From Chloroflexota bacterium (GTDB lineage Bacteria; Chloroflexota; Dormibacteria; Dormibacterales; Dormibacteraceae): a DNA stretch of 64,000 nucleotides. The notes under the pieces were generated by a model, which saw only the letters and a program-made list of their open reading frames with translations, was not told the DNA's origin and did not search any database. The DNA lies in assembly GCA_005880915.1 (NCBI GenBank), contig VBIW01000038.1, forward strand, positions 96,208 to 160,207. Direction: 5' to 3'. Within the stretch, counting starts at the first letter, position 1; each line of letters starts with the position of its first letter. The position numbers and the translations under genes were made by a program. This document shows positions 8,524 to 16,738 of this stretch, piece by piece.

Positions 8524-9747
8524 ATGAAGTTAGCCCGGTTCTTACCCGCCGTTGCCGTTGTGGGCATGATCGCGTCCGCCTGTGGCGGAAACAACACCAC
8601 GACGACGACCACAGCCACAGTTCCGTCGGACCTGAGCATCAGCGTGTTCGACGCGAACTTCACCTACATGCCCAAGCTCAACGACCTCGTGAAGGCCGGC
8701 AAGGGCAATATTGGAGTGCTCCTTCCTGATGCGACTTCGTCGGCACGGTACGTGACATTCGACCAGCCTGCCCTGACCAAGGCGCTCACGGGGGCTGGAT
8801 ACACCTCGTCGCAGTTCACAATCGACAACGCCGGCGGTGTCGAGGCGCAGCAGCTCTCGCAGGCTCAGGCGCTGATCACGGCCGGGGCGACCGTGTTGAT
8901 CATGGACCCGCTCAACAGCAGCGTTGGTTCCCAGATCCAGGCCTACGCCCAGTCTCATGGCGTCAAGGTCATCAGCTACGACCGCGCCACCTTCACTGGC
9001 ACGAACACCTACTACGTGAGCTTTGACAACGTGCAGGTGGGCGAGCTCATCGGCAAGGGCTTCGTCAAGTGCGTCTCCGCCTGGAACATCTCGAGCCCGC
9101 AGGTCTTCGAGCTCGATGGCGGACAGAACTCCGACCCGAACGCAATCGACTTCGCCAAGGGATACAACGATGCGATCTGGGGCGACAAGGTTCAGACCGA
9201 GACCACCGGCAAGACCAATAGCCAGGGTATGAAGCTCGTCGGCGAGCAGGTTGCCACGGACTGGAAGAACGACGTCGGCGGGACGATCTTCCAGCAGCAG
9301 TTCACCGCACACCCGACCATCAACGCCACCGTTGAGGCCAACGACGGCCTCGCCAACGCGGTGGTCCAGGTGCTCAAGAGCAAGAACGTCCCGGCCAAGA
9401 AGATCCCGACAACCGGCCAGGACGCGTCGCCTGACGGTCTGGTCAATGTTTTGACCGGCTACCAGTGCGGCACCGTCTACAAGGCGATCTACCTCGAGGC
9501 GCAGGACGCTGTCGCCCTCGCCACCGTTCTCCGCGCTGGGCAGACTCCGCCGAGCGCTCTCCTCAACGGCACGACCGCACCTCCGTCAGGCGTTTCCGGC
9601 AACCAGCAGCCGGCGTCACTCCTCGTCCCGATCTGGGTCGACGTCACCAACATGAACGCGACCGTGATCAAGGACAACTTCGTCGACAAGGCAACTCTGT
9701 GCAGCAAGGCGGGCGCAGCCGCCTGCACCGCAGCCGGCATTTCGTAA
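8524..9747 (+). CDS. Sugar-binding lipoprotein of a ribose/xylose-type ABC importer
   Basis: 407 residues. A lipoprotein signal peptide ends in SACGG (cleavage before Cys at about 19), followed by a Thr-rich linker and a periplasmic-binding-protein type 1 fold of the XylF/RbsB class. Motifs include GVLLPDATSSARY, ITAGATVLIMDPLNSS, VKVISYDRAT, VYKAIYLEAQDA and TTGQDASPDG, all typical of sugar-binding proteins such as XylF. ATG at 8524 is preferred over 8518 because AAGAGG lies 7 nt upstream. The ATPase and permease follow after a 267-bp structured gap. The substrate is probably a pentose or other monosaccharide, inferred from family. Confidence 0.88.
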   Translation: MKLARFLPAVAVVGMIASACGGNNTTTTTTATVPSDLSISVFDANFTYMPKLNDLVKAGKGNIGVLLPDATSSARYVTFDQPALTKALTGAGYTSSQFTIDNAGGVEAQQLSQAQALITAGATVLIMDPLNSSVGSQIQAYAQSHGVKVISYDRATFTGTNTYYVSFDNVQVGELIGKGFVKCVSAWNISSPQVFELDGGQNSDPNAIDFAKGYNDAIWGDKVQTETTGKTNSQGMKLVGEQVATDWKNDVGGTIFQQQFTAHPTINATVEANDGLANAVVQVLKSKNVPAKKIPTTGQDASPDGLVNVLTGYQCGTVYKAIYLEAQDAVALATVLRAGQTPPSALLNGTTAPPSGVSGNQQPASLLVPIWVDVTNMNATVIKDNFVDKATLCSKAGAAACTAAGIS

Positions 9748-9758
9748 CGGTAGTCATC

Positions 9759-9785
9759 GACGCCGCCGCACCTCGCGGCGGCGTC
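9759..9785 (+). terminator. Strong GC hairpin after the binding-protein gene
   Basis: GACGCCGCCGC-ACCTC-GCGGCGGCGTC makes an 11-bp perfect stem 12 bp after the stop codon. There is no U tract, so it may stabilise the 3' end or cause partial termination, lowering ATPase and permease expression relative to the binding protein. Confidence 0.5.
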
Positions 9786-9802
9786 ACCTATGCCGAAGGG
9801 GC

Positions 9803-10001
9803 CGTCCCCAGACTCAACAGCTAGGACTCCAGGTAATCCTCTATGTCAAATGGGGGTCCCGCCGGGGAATCCCGATCCCCGTGCCAAGTGGAGCTGAAGC
9901 CCGGATTCATTCCGGGCGTCCCCAGATTGAACAGTCAGGACTCCAGATAATCCTCTATGTCAAAGGGGGGTCCAGCGGGGGGATCCCGATCCTCCCGCGC
10001 C
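9803..10001 (+). promoter_or_regulatory. Tandem duplicated structured element between binding-protein and ATPase genes
   Basis: Two copies of an 83-85-bp sequence (9803-9885 and 9917-10001) have a 114-bp period. Both keep GGACTCC...GGGGTCC, a 7-bp stem enclosing the near-invariant TAATCCTCTATGTCAAA, followed by a second GC stem (CGGGGA/TCCCCG in copy 1, GCGGGGGGA/ATCCTCCCGC in copy 2) whose pairing is kept although the sequence differs. Copy 2 is preceded by a GCCCGGA-TTCAT-TCCGGGC hairpin and ends 14 nt before the ATPase ATG. It could be a cis-regulatory RNA or a duplicated processing/attenuation element. I recognise no known riboswitch class. Confidence 0.6.
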
Positions 10002-10014
10002 TTTGTCGCCGATA

Positions 10015-10821
10015 ATGCAAGGTGAGATGGCGGCTGTCGCTCCAACCACGGCGACCGGCGAGCCGCTGCTCAAGATTCGCGAGCTCGACAAGCATTTCGG
10101 GCCGGTCCAGGCCCTGTATCACGTCGATCTTGACCTGCCGTCAGGCCAGGTCACTGCGCTGGTCGGCGACAACGGCGCCGGCAAGACCGTCCTCACCAAG
10201 TGTGTGGCGGGCATCTATCAGCCCGACCACGGTCAGGTCTCCTGGGAGGGACACCCCGTCCACATCCGCAATGCAAGGGACGCTGCCCGCCTCGGCATCG
10301 AGACCGTCTACCAGGACCTCGCCCTTGCCGACAACCTCGACATCGTGCAGAACATGTTCCTGGGCCGCGAGCGGGTGAGCGTCGGGCTGCTCGACGAGGA
10401 CAGCATGGAGCGCTCCGCGGCCGAGACCCTGGCCAGCCTGCGTGTGACGACCGTCCGGTCGATCCGCCAACCCGTGGCGTCGCTGTCCGGCGGCCAGCGT
10501 CAGTCGGTCGCCGTGGCGAAGGCGGTCATGTGGAACTCGAAGCTCGTGATCATGGACGAGCCCACTGCCGCTCTGGGAGTCGTCCAGACCAAGCAGGTGC
10601 TCGACCTCATCAAACGCCTGCGCGACCGAGGTCTCGCGGTAATGGTCATCTCGCACAACCTCAACGACGTCTTCGAGGTCGCGGACCGGATCGCGGTCCT
10701 CTATCTGGGCCGCCTGGTCGTCCAGGACAAGGCTTCGGCTTTCGACCGGCAAAGCGTCGTCGAGTACATGACAACAGGAGGCGCAACCCGCTCGGGTGGC
10801 ACGCGTACCACAAACGGCTGA
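10015..10821 (+). CDS. ABC importer ATPase, single-domain, ribose/fructose type
   Basis: 268 residues carrying one complete nucleotide-binding domain. Walker A is GDNGAGKTVLTK (residues about 45-56, with TV where ST is usual), the Q-loop YQDLAL, signature LSGGQRQSVAVAKA, Walker B LVIMDEPTAAL and H-loop VISHNLNDV. Carbohydrate importers of the XylG/RbsA class normally have two fused ATPase domains of about 500 residues. This one is the half-size FrcA-like form and must act as a homodimer. ATG at 10015 follows the structured element by 14 nt, and an ATG at 10027 behind AAGGTGAG is an alternative. The permease start overlaps its end. Confidence 0.9.
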   Translation: MQGEMAAVAPTTATGEPLLKIRELDKHFGPVQALYHVDLDLPSGQVTALVGDNGAGKTVLTKCVAGIYQPDHGQVSWEGHPVHIRNARDAARLGIETVYQDLALADNLDIVQNMFLGRERVSVGLLDEDSMERSAAETLASLRVTTVRSIRQPVASLSGGQRQSVAVAKAVMWNSKLVIMDEPTAALGVVQTKQVLDLIKRLRDRGLAVMVISHNLNDVFEVADRIAVLYLGRLVVQDKASAFDRQSVVEYMTTGGATRSGGTRTTNG

Positions 10822-12151
10822 ACCTTCCGACCTCCCTCCGGAGCAGGCGCCTGACCTGACCGCCGCGCCCGAGGCTGCTCAGGCCGAGGTTCCGCCGGAG
10901 CTTGTTGCACAGTCTCTCGGCGAGTACTCCCGAGCGTGGATGGCTCGAATCGCCGCCGGCGAAAGCGGCGTCCTGCCCGTCATCGTCGCCATGACCGCGA
11001 TCGTGATCGTGTTCGGGGCGATCAGCCCGAACCATGTGTTCCTCTTGCCTGTCAACCTGGTCAACCTCTTCCAGCAGAGCGCGGTGTTCATGGTCCTGGC
11101 GATGGCCGAGGGATTCGCCCTCGTTCTCGGCGAGATCGACCTGTCGGTCGGATTCGTCGGGGCGTGCGGAGCGGCGATCACAGTCCAGCTGGTGCAGCCA
11201 CTGACCACCAACTGGCACTGGACGCTGGGCATCCTGACGGGCCTGCTCTTTTGTGCGGCGTTCGGTGTCATCCAGGGCACGCTGATCACCCGGCTTCGCT
11301 TGCCGTCCTTCATCGTCACGCTGGGCGGTTACCTGATTGCCAACGGCCTGTTTTTGTGGATCCTCAACTTCGGGCCGTTCTCGGGCTACCCCAACCTCGC
11401 AGGCTTCAGCAACAACCTTCAGATCATCTACAACCTGATGTGGGGAACGCTTGACCCGACCGTCTCCTGGATCCTCGCCGCGGTCGTCGTCGCAGGCCTC
11501 GGTTTCTGGATGTGGTTCAGCGACCACCGCCGCCGGACCAGTGGCCTGGTCGCCCCTCCTGCAAGCCTCACCCTGATCAAGATCGGTCTGATCGCCGTCG
11601 TTGCGGTCGTGGTGGTCGGCATCTGCAATACCAACCGGGCCAGCATCGGCGTGCTCGAGGGTGTGCCCTGGGTGATCCCGATTGTGCTCGGCGTCCTCGT
11701 GGCCTGGACCATCCTGCTTCAGCGCACGAGGTACGGACGGTACGTCTACGCGATCGGTGGCAACCCAGAAGCCGCGCGCCGCGCCGGCATCAACCTCGCC
11801 TTGATCCGCACCGCGGCGTTTGCGCTCTGCTCCCTCACGGCAGGGATCGGGATGCTGCTGTACGCGTCGCTCCTCGGTGGCATGTCGAACAATGTCCAGG
11901 GCGGGCAATACGTCCTCTACGCGGTCGCCGCGGCGGTCATCGGCGGCACGAGCCTCTTCGGCGGCCGGGGCAAGGCCCTCCACGGGGTGCTGGGCGGCCT
12001 GGTGATCGGCGGCATCTACAACGGCATGTTCCTGATGAGCCTTTCCGTGCAGTGGGAATACGTCGTCACGGGCCTGGTCCTCCTGGCCGCGGTCACGATC
12101 GACTCGCTCTCCCGCCGCGGAGCGGCCACCGGGAGCGTCGCCAGGGTCTAG
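10796..12151 (+). CDS. ABC importer permease, XylH/RbsC class
   Basis: 451 residues. About 55 soluble N-terminal residues rich in Ala, Pro and Glu precede roughly ten membrane segments of the branched/ribose-type (BPD_transp_2) family. Typical motifs are ALVLGEIDLSVGFVGA, ITRLRLPSFIVTLGG, GRYVYAIGGNPEAARRAGI and AVIGGTSLFGGRG. GTG at 10796 overlaps the ATPase gene by 26 bp, and an AGGAGG lies 14 nt upstream inside that gene. It forms the channel for the binding protein at 8524. A paired-hairpin element lies 18 bp after its stop codon. Confidence 0.92.
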   Translation: MARVPQTAEPSDLPPEQAPDLTAAPEAAQAEVPPELVAQSLGEYSRAWMARIAAGESGVLPVIVAMTAIVIVFGAISPNHVFLLPVNLVNLFQQSAVFMVLAMAEGFALVLGEIDLSVGFVGACGAAITVQLVQPLTTNWHWTLGILTGLLFCAAFGVIQGTLITRLRLPSFIVTLGGYLIANGLFLWILNFGPFSGYPNLAGFSNNLQIIYNLMWGTLDPTVSWILAAVVVAGLGFWMWFSDHRRRTSGLVAPPASLTLIKIGLIAVVAVVVVGICNTNRASIGVLEGVPWVIPIVLGVLVAWTILLQRTRYGRYVYAIGGNPEAARRAGINLALIRTAAFALCSLTAGIGMLLYASLLGGMSNNVQGGQYVLYAVAAAVIGGTSLFGGRGKALHGVLGGLVIGGIYNGMFLMSLSVQWEYVVTGLVLLAAVTIDSLSRRGAATGSVARV

Positions 12152-12169
12152 TTCCTCGGGCCCGATTCG

Positions 12170-12234
12170 GCCTCGCTGTATCCAGCGGAGCGTATCGGGA
12201 CGAGGAATTGCGCCTCGTTGTATCCAGCGAGGCG
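12170..12234. repeat. Paired-hairpin 42-bp element (plus orientation)
   Basis: Hairpins GCCTCGCTG-TATC-CAGCGGAGC and GCCTCGTTG-TATC-CAGCGAGGC have their tetraloops at 12179 and 12221, exactly 42 bp apart. The spacer contains CGTATCGGGACGAGGAATT. The element starts 18 bp after the permease stop codon and ends about 70 bp before lon. Confidence 0.8.
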
Positions 12235-12305
12235 TGTCGGGGCGGCGCCCTCCGCGAGGCAAGGATTGGGAATTCGCCGACGTGGGTAAACGTTCTTTCG
12301 TACAA

Positions 12306-14660
12306 ATGGCAAAGCCCAAATCGGAACTCCTACCAGTCCTCCCTATGGACGATGTCGTCGTCCTCCCCCACATGTCCGTCACCCTCGCCGTCGAGGGCGA
12401 CGACCAGAAGGCCGCGATCGAGGCTGCCCGCCAGGGCAACCGCCTGATCCTGCTGGTCCCCCGCATCGAGGGCAAGTTCGGTGCCATCGGCACCGCGGCC
12501 CGCCTGGGCGAGTCGGCGGAGCTGCCGACCGGCGCCGAGGCCTTCATGATCCGGGGCGAGTACCGTGCCCGCCTGGGCAGCGGACAGGCCGACATCGGCG
12601 GAGCCCTCTGGGTCAAAGCCGACCCGATCGAAGACCCCGAACCCCCGACCGAGAAGTCGGTCGAGCTGGCACGCGAATACCGCGCTTTGCTCGAGAACCT
12701 GGTCGAGTCCCGAGGCGTGCCGCAGGTCGTCCAGTTCCTGCGCGCAGCAAGGACCCCCGGCCACCTGGCCGACCTCGCCGGCTACTCGCCGGACCTCTCG
12801 ACCGAGCAGAAGCTGCAGATCCTCGAAACCGTCGACCTCGAGGAGCGCCTGACCACGCTCATCAAGTGGACCCAGGGCATCCTGGCCGACGCTTCGCTGA
12901 AGGAGAAGATCCGCAGCGATGTGGCCGAGGGCATGGAGAAGACGCAACGCGAGTTCCTCCTTCGCCAGCAGCTCGAAGCGATCAAGAAGCAGCTGAACGA
13001 GGGGCAGACCGACGTCGTGTCCACCTACCGCGAGAGAATCGCGAAGGCCGAGATGCCGGAGTCGGTGCTGACCGAGGTGAACCGCGAGCTCGACCGCCTG
13101 GAGCGGACCAGCGAGCAGAACCCGGAGTACGGCTGGATCCGCACGTACCTCGACTGGATGCTCGACATCCCCTGGAACGTGCGCTCCGAGGACAACTACG
13201 ACCTCAAGAAGGCGCGGCAGATCCTCGACGAGGACCACACAGGCCTCGGCGACGTGAAGGACCGCATCATCGAGTTCCTCGCCGTGCGCAAGCTGCGCAC
13301 CGAGCGCGGGTTGGAAGTCCTGAGCGGCCGCGGTTCGGGCGCCATCATCACGCTGGTCGGACCTCCGGGCGTGGGCAAGACCTCGCTTGGCGAGTCGGTC
13401 GCGCGCGCGCTTGGCCGCAAGTTCACCCGCGTGTCACTCGGTGGGATCCGCGACGAGGCCGACATCCGAGGCCACCGCCGGACCTACGTGGGCGCCCTGC
13501 CGGGCCGCATCGTGCGGGCCTTGAAGGACGCGGGCACTAAGAACCCGGTCATCATGCTGGACGAGATCGACAAGGTCGGCAGCGACTGGCGAGGAGACCC
13601 CTCATCAGCATTGCTCGAAGTGCTCGATCCCGCGCAGAACCACACGTTCCGCGACCACTACCTGGAGGTCGACCTCGACCTTTCCGAGGTGCTGTTCATC
13701 CCGACCGCCAACGTGTTCGAGACGATCCCCGCGCCGCTGCTGGACCGCATGGAGCTGATCCGCCTCGACGGCTACACCGAAGAGGAGAAGGTCGCGATCG
13801 CTCGCGACCACCTGCTGCGGCGCCAGATCACGCAGGCCGGGTTGAAGACCGAAGAGGTGACAATCGACGACGCCGCGATCATGAAGGTGATCACTGATCA
13901 CACCCGCGAGGCCGGGGTGCGCAACCTCGAGCGCGAGCTGGGCAAGATCACGCGCAAGGTCGCGACCAAGGTCGCCACGGGCCAGCTCACGCCGCCTGTT
14001 GCGATCACACCCGATCGCGTCCGCGAATTCCTCGGCAAGCCGAAGTTCGACAACGAGGTCGCGGCCCGCACCGCGGTGCCGGGCGTGGCGACCGGACTCG
14101 CCGTCACCGGGACAGGTGGCGACGTGCTCTTCGTCGAGGCCACCGCGACCGAGGCGAATGGAAACGGGGGTGGCGGGCTGCTGCTCACCGGCCAGCTGGG
14201 CGACGTGATGAAGGAGTCGGCGCAGATCGCGCTCTCCTACGTGCGCTCGCACGCCGAGGAGCTGAACATCTCGCGCGACGACATCAACAAGTCGTTCCAC
14301 ATTCACGTGCCCGAGGGCGCTGTGCCCAAGGACGGCCCGTCAGCCGGCGTGACGATGACGACCGCGATCGTGAGCCTTCTGACCGGGCGCCCGGTGCGCA
14401 ACACCGTCGGCATGACCGGCGAGGTGACGCTCCAGGGACTGGTCCTGCCGATCGGCGGCGTCAAGCAAAAGGTGCTGGCGGCTCACCGCATGGGCTTGAA
14501 GGAAGTCATCCTCCCGCAGCGCAATGAGAAGGACCTCGACGATGTCCCACAGAGTGTGCGCGAGGCGATGACCTTCCACCTGGCGAGTCGCGTGGACGAC
14601 GTGCTGAAGCACGCGCTGGAGCCCGCCTCCACCGCGAAGTCCAAGATCGAAGCCGCCTAA
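12306..14660 (+). CDS. lon: ATP-dependent Lon protease
   Basis: 784 residues, the same length as E. coli Lon. The N-terminal substrate-binding LAN domain (LPVLPMDDVVVLPHM) is followed by a coiled-coil region, the AAA+ module with Walker A GPPGVGKT at about 352-359 and Walker B VIMLDEIDK. The C-terminal protease domain carries catalytic Ser679 in KDGPSAGV and Lys722 in GGVKQKV. It degrades misfolded and regulatory proteins in the cytoplasm. ATG at 12306 gives the standard N-terminus, but no good Shine-Dalgarno lies before it, and an in-frame GTG sits at 12282. The 2-hydroxyacid dehydrogenase follows after 6 bp. Confidence 0.97.
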   Translation: MAKPKSELLPVLPMDDVVVLPHMSVTLAVEGDDQKAAIEAARQGNRLILLVPRIEGKFGAIGTAARLGESAELPTGAEAFMIRGEYRARLGSGQADIGGALWVKADPIEDPEPPTEKSVELAREYRALLENLVESRGVPQVVQFLRAARTPGHLADLAGYSPDLSTEQKLQILETVDLEERLTTLIKWTQGILADASLKEKIRSDVAEGMEKTQREFLLRQQLEAIKKQLNEGQTDVVSTYRERIAKAEMPESVLTEVNRELDRLERTSEQNPEYGWIRTYLDWMLDIPWNVRSEDNYDLKKARQILDEDHTGLGDVKDRIIEFLAVRKLRTERGLEVLSGRGSGAIITLVGPPGVGKTSLGESVARALGRKFTRVSLGGIRDEADIRGHRRTYVGALPGRIVRALKDAGTKNPVIMLDEIDKVGSDWRGDPSSALLEVLDPAQNHTFRDHYLEVDLDLSEVLFIPTANVFETIPAPLLDRMELIRLDGYTEEEKVAIARDHLLRRQITQAGLKTEEVTIDDAAIMKVITDHTREAGVRNLERELGKITRKVATKVATGQLTPPVAITPDRVREFLGKPKFDNEVAARTAVPGVATGLAVTGTGGDVLFVEATATEANGNGGGGLLLTGQLGDVMKESAQIALSYVRSHAEELNISRDDINKSFHIHVPEGAVPKDGPSAGVTMTTAIVSLLTGRPVRNTVGMTGEVTLQGLVLPIGGVKQKVLAAHRMGLKEVILPQRNEKDLDDVPQSVREAMTFHLASRVDDVLKHALEPASTAKSKIEAA

Positions 14661-14666
14661 GCGCAG

Positions 14667-15560
14667 CTGAAAGTCCTCGTCCGGGACGGCGAACTGCAGC
14701 GCGAGCTGGATCCGCTGCCGGCAGGCGTCGGGGTCGTGACCGACCCGGCGCCTGACGTCGAGTTCGCGGTGATCAACTTCGAGCTCTCCGGCCGCCTGCC
14801 GGAGATGTTCGCCGAGATGCCGAACCTGCGGGTCGTCCAGTCGCTGAGCGCCGGCGTCGACTGGCTTGTGCCGCGCACGCCAAAGGGCGTGATCGTCTGC
14901 AAGGCCGTCGGCGTGCACGACCGCCCGGTTTCGGAGTGGGTCATCGCAGTGATTCTTGCGATGCAGCGCCGGCTGCCGGAGTTCCTCGAATCGCAGCGGC
15001 TCGGCAAGTGGGACCGAAGCCCTGTTGACGGGACCCCGGACGACGATCTCGAGGGTCAGACGGTGCTCGTCGTCGGTCACGGTTCGATTGGCAGGACGCT
15101 TGCGATGCGGCTCACCTCGTTTGGCGTCCACGTCGTCGGAGTGGCCCAGCACGCGCGCGAAGACGCGCGTCCGGTCTCATCGCTGTCCGAGCTGCTGCCG
15201 CAAGCCGACGTGGTCGTGAACCTGCTGCCGCTGACATCCGCCACCGAGCGTTTTGTCGACGCTGCGTTTCTCGGCCAGATGAAGGCCGGTGCGCTTTTCG
15301 TCAACGCCGGCCGGGGCAAGACGGTCGACACCGCGGCTCTGCTCGAGGCGCTGCAGTCCGGGCGCATTCGAGCAGCGCTCGATGTGACCGACCCCGAGCC
15401 GCTGCCGGACGGCCATCCTCTGTGGCACGCGCCGAACGTTCTCATCACTCCACACATCGCCGGCTCGACGGCGCGCTGGCTCACGCGCGGCTATCGCTTC
15501 GCCGGCGAACAGATCCGTCGCTACGCCGCGGGCGAGCCGCTTCTGGGCGTTGAGACCTAG
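14667..15560 (+). CDS. D-isomer-specific 2-hydroxyacid dehydrogenase
   Basis: 297 residues of the NAD(P)-dependent D-2-hydroxyacid dehydrogenase family. The nucleotide-binding motif GHGSIGRTLAMRL is at about 139. The catalytic region has NAGRGKTVDTAAL (Arg), DVTDPEPLPDGHPLW (Glu) and NVLITPHIAGS (His). The first strand LKVLVRDGE begins directly after the lon stop, and no ATG, GTG or TTG precedes it. The first such codon, GTG at 14736, would delete that strand, so CTG at 14667 is taken as the start. It is probably co-transcribed with lon. The substrate (glyoxylate, hydroxypyruvate or another 2-oxoacid) cannot be told. Confidence 0.88.
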   Translation: MKVLVRDGELQRELDPLPAGVGVVTDPAPDVEFAVINFELSGRLPEMFAEMPNLRVVQSLSAGVDWLVPRTPKGVIVCKAVGVHDRPVSEWVIAVILAMQRRLPEFLESQRLGKWDRSPVDGTPDDDLEGQTVLVVGHGSIGRTLAMRLTSFGVHVVGVAQHAREDARPVSSLSELLPQADVVVNLLPLTSATERFVDAAFLGQMKAGALFVNAGRGKTVDTAALLEALQSGRIRAALDVTDPEPLPDGHPLWHAPNVLITPHIAGSTARWLTRGYRFAGEQIRRYAAGEPLLGVET

Positions 15561-15582
15561 CCTGGAATATCGCGCCGCGCTC

Positions 15583-15588
15583 TAGGCT
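15583..15588 (+). promoter_or_regulatory. -10-like TAGGCT for a probably leaderless gene
   Basis: TAGGCT lies 10 nt before the GTG at 15599 and there is no Shine-Dalgarno between them. This TANNNT spacing fits transcription starting at or very near the start codon. Confidence 0.45.
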
Positions 15589-15598
15589 TGCTGATTAC

Positions 15599-16012
15599 GT
15601 GAACCGCTCTTCGCATGAGATCCTTGGAAGCGCGCGCACCATCGCGGTGGTCGGCGCGTCGCGTGATCCCAGCAAGGCCGGGGGCTCGGTCCCCGAAGGC
15701 CTGCAGAAGCGCGGATTCCGCATCATCCCTATCAATCCCTACGCCGACACTCTTTTCGGCGAGCGCGTGTACCGCTCACTGCTCGAGGTGCCGGAGCAGA
15801 TCGACCTGGTCGACGTTTTCCGACCCGCGGCCGACGCCCCCGAGATCGCGCGCCAGGCTGTAGCTGTGGGCGCCAGGGCGCTGTGGCTACAGGAGGACAT
15901 CCGGTCCGCCGAAGCACGCCGCATCGCCGAGTCGGCGGGGATGGAATTCGTCGAAGACGAGTGCACCGCCGTGGTCGCATCGCTCTATCGACTGCGAACG
16001 TCAGCCGCCTAA
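15599..16012 (+). CDS. CoA-binding domain protein (YccU/CoA_binding_2 family)
   Basis: 137 residues forming a single Rossmann-type CoA_binding_2 domain. TIAVVGASRDPSKAG is near the N-terminus, with FRIIPINPYAD, VDVFRPAADAPEIA and ALWLQEDIRS following. It resembles the nucleotide-binding part of succinyl-CoA synthetase alpha subunits but lacks the phosphohistidine domain, so it probably binds CoA or acyl-CoA without catalysis. GTG at 15599 has no ribosome site but a -10-like TAGGCT 10 nt upstream. It is followed by the CYTH gene after 16 bp. Confidence 0.9.
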   Translation: MNRSSHEILGSARTIAVVGASRDPSKAGGSVPEGLQKRGFRIIPINPYADTLFGERVYRSLLEVPEQIDLVDVFRPAADAPEIARQAVAVGARALWLQEDIRSAEARRIAESAGMEFVEDECTAVVASLYRLRTSAA

Positions 16013-16016
16013 CGGT

Positions 16017-16022
16017 TAGAGT
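16017..16022 (+). promoter_or_regulatory. -10-like TAGAGT for a probably leaderless gene
   Basis: TAGAGT ends 6 nt before the GTG at 16029, the ideal distance for transcription to begin at the start codon itself. No Shine-Dalgarno is present. Confidence 0.5.
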
Positions 16023-16028
16023 CGTCGC

Positions 16029-16646
16029 GTGGCGCCTCGCCGACCACGCCATCTTCGGGACCGCAGCATCGAGTCCGAGCTCAAGTTTCGGGTTGCCGGT
16101 CCGCGCGACCACGCGACCCTTCGCGCGGTGCTGCGCAAGCGTGGCGCCAAGCTTGTCGGCCGATACAGGGAAGAGAACTTCCGCTTCAACGGCCCGGGCA
16201 AATCGACGCGCAACACGACCCTGCGCCTGCGCGTGCTCAACGGCGGACCTCGGGGAGTGCTGACGGTGAAAGGCCCGGCGACGTTCGAAGCCGGGGTCAA
16301 GATCCGAGAGGAGACGGAGGTCGAGCTCTCAGACGTACACGCAACGCTCGACCTCCTCCAGCAGCTGAGCTTTCGCGTCGGCTGGACCTACCCGAAGAAT
16401 CGCACGATGTACACGCTCGATGGGATCGTGGTCACCCTCGACGTTCTCGAGTTCGGGTGGTTCGTCGAGGTCGAGGGCGCGGCCACCGCGCTGCCTGAGA
16501 TGGCGCGCAGCCTGGGCCTCGACCCGGCCAACGCCCTACGCGACAGCTACTCGGTGATGGCGCGCAAGCACATGAAAGCGAAACGCCCGACCAAATCGCC
16601 CCCCACGCCGGTCACCCTGCCCGAGGAGGCCGCAGCGCAGGCGTAA
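16029..16646 (+). CDS. CYTH domain protein (class IV adenylate cyclase/thiamine triphosphatase fold)
   Basis: 205 residues. The CYTH signature E-x-E-x-K appears as IESELKF at about residues 14-20. Alternating charged beta strands follow (TTLRLRVLN, GVLTVKGP, KIREETEVEL, VVTLDVLEFGWFVEVEG), making the triphosphate tunnel with Mg2+-binding acids. Members hydrolyse or cyclise triphosphates (CyaB-like cyclase, thiamine- or tripolyphosphatase), and the substrate here is unknown. The last 25 residues are Lys/Pro-rich and probably disordered. GTG at 16029 lies 6 nt behind TAGAGT, suggesting a leaderless mRNA. Confidence 0.88.
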   Translation: MAPRRPRHLRDRSIESELKFRVAGPRDHATLRAVLRKRGAKLVGRYREENFRFNGPGKSTRNTTLRLRVLNGGPRGVLTVKGPATFEAGVKIREETEVELSDVHATLDLLQQLSFRVGWTYPKNRTMYTLDGIVVTLDVLEFGWFVEVEGAATALPEMARSLGLDPANALRDSYSVMARKHMKAKRPTKSPPTPVTLPEEAAAQA

Positions 16647-16657
16647 AGCTCGACACG

Positions 16658-16721
16658 CACCGTTGGATACAACGAGGCGGAATTCGAGCGCTCGATACGC
16701 CCCGCTGGATGCACCGAGGCG
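16658..16721. repeat. Paired-hairpin 42-bp element (minus orientation)
   Basis: Hairpin cores CGTTG-GATA-CAACG and CGCTG-GATG-CACCG have their loops at 16666 and 16708, exactly 42 bp apart, with spacer GGAATTCGAGCGCTCGATAC. The element fills the space between two convergent stop codons (CYTH at 16646, aldehyde dehydrogenase at 16739). Confidence 0.8.
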
Positions 16722-16738
16722 AAATCCAGTCCTGGCGT

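Noticed and set aside
10661..12616. 651-codon open frame on the minus strand opposite the XylH-like permease
   Set aside because: Its translation is Arg/Asp/His-rich low-complexity sequence without domains, a GC-rich shadow of a clear permease gene.
15432..15443. CCGAACGTTCTC, one mismatch from the LacI-type palindrome
   Set aside because: It lies late in a dehydrogenase gene and encodes conserved residues (PNVLITPH), so probably coincidence. It does show that near matches arise by chance.
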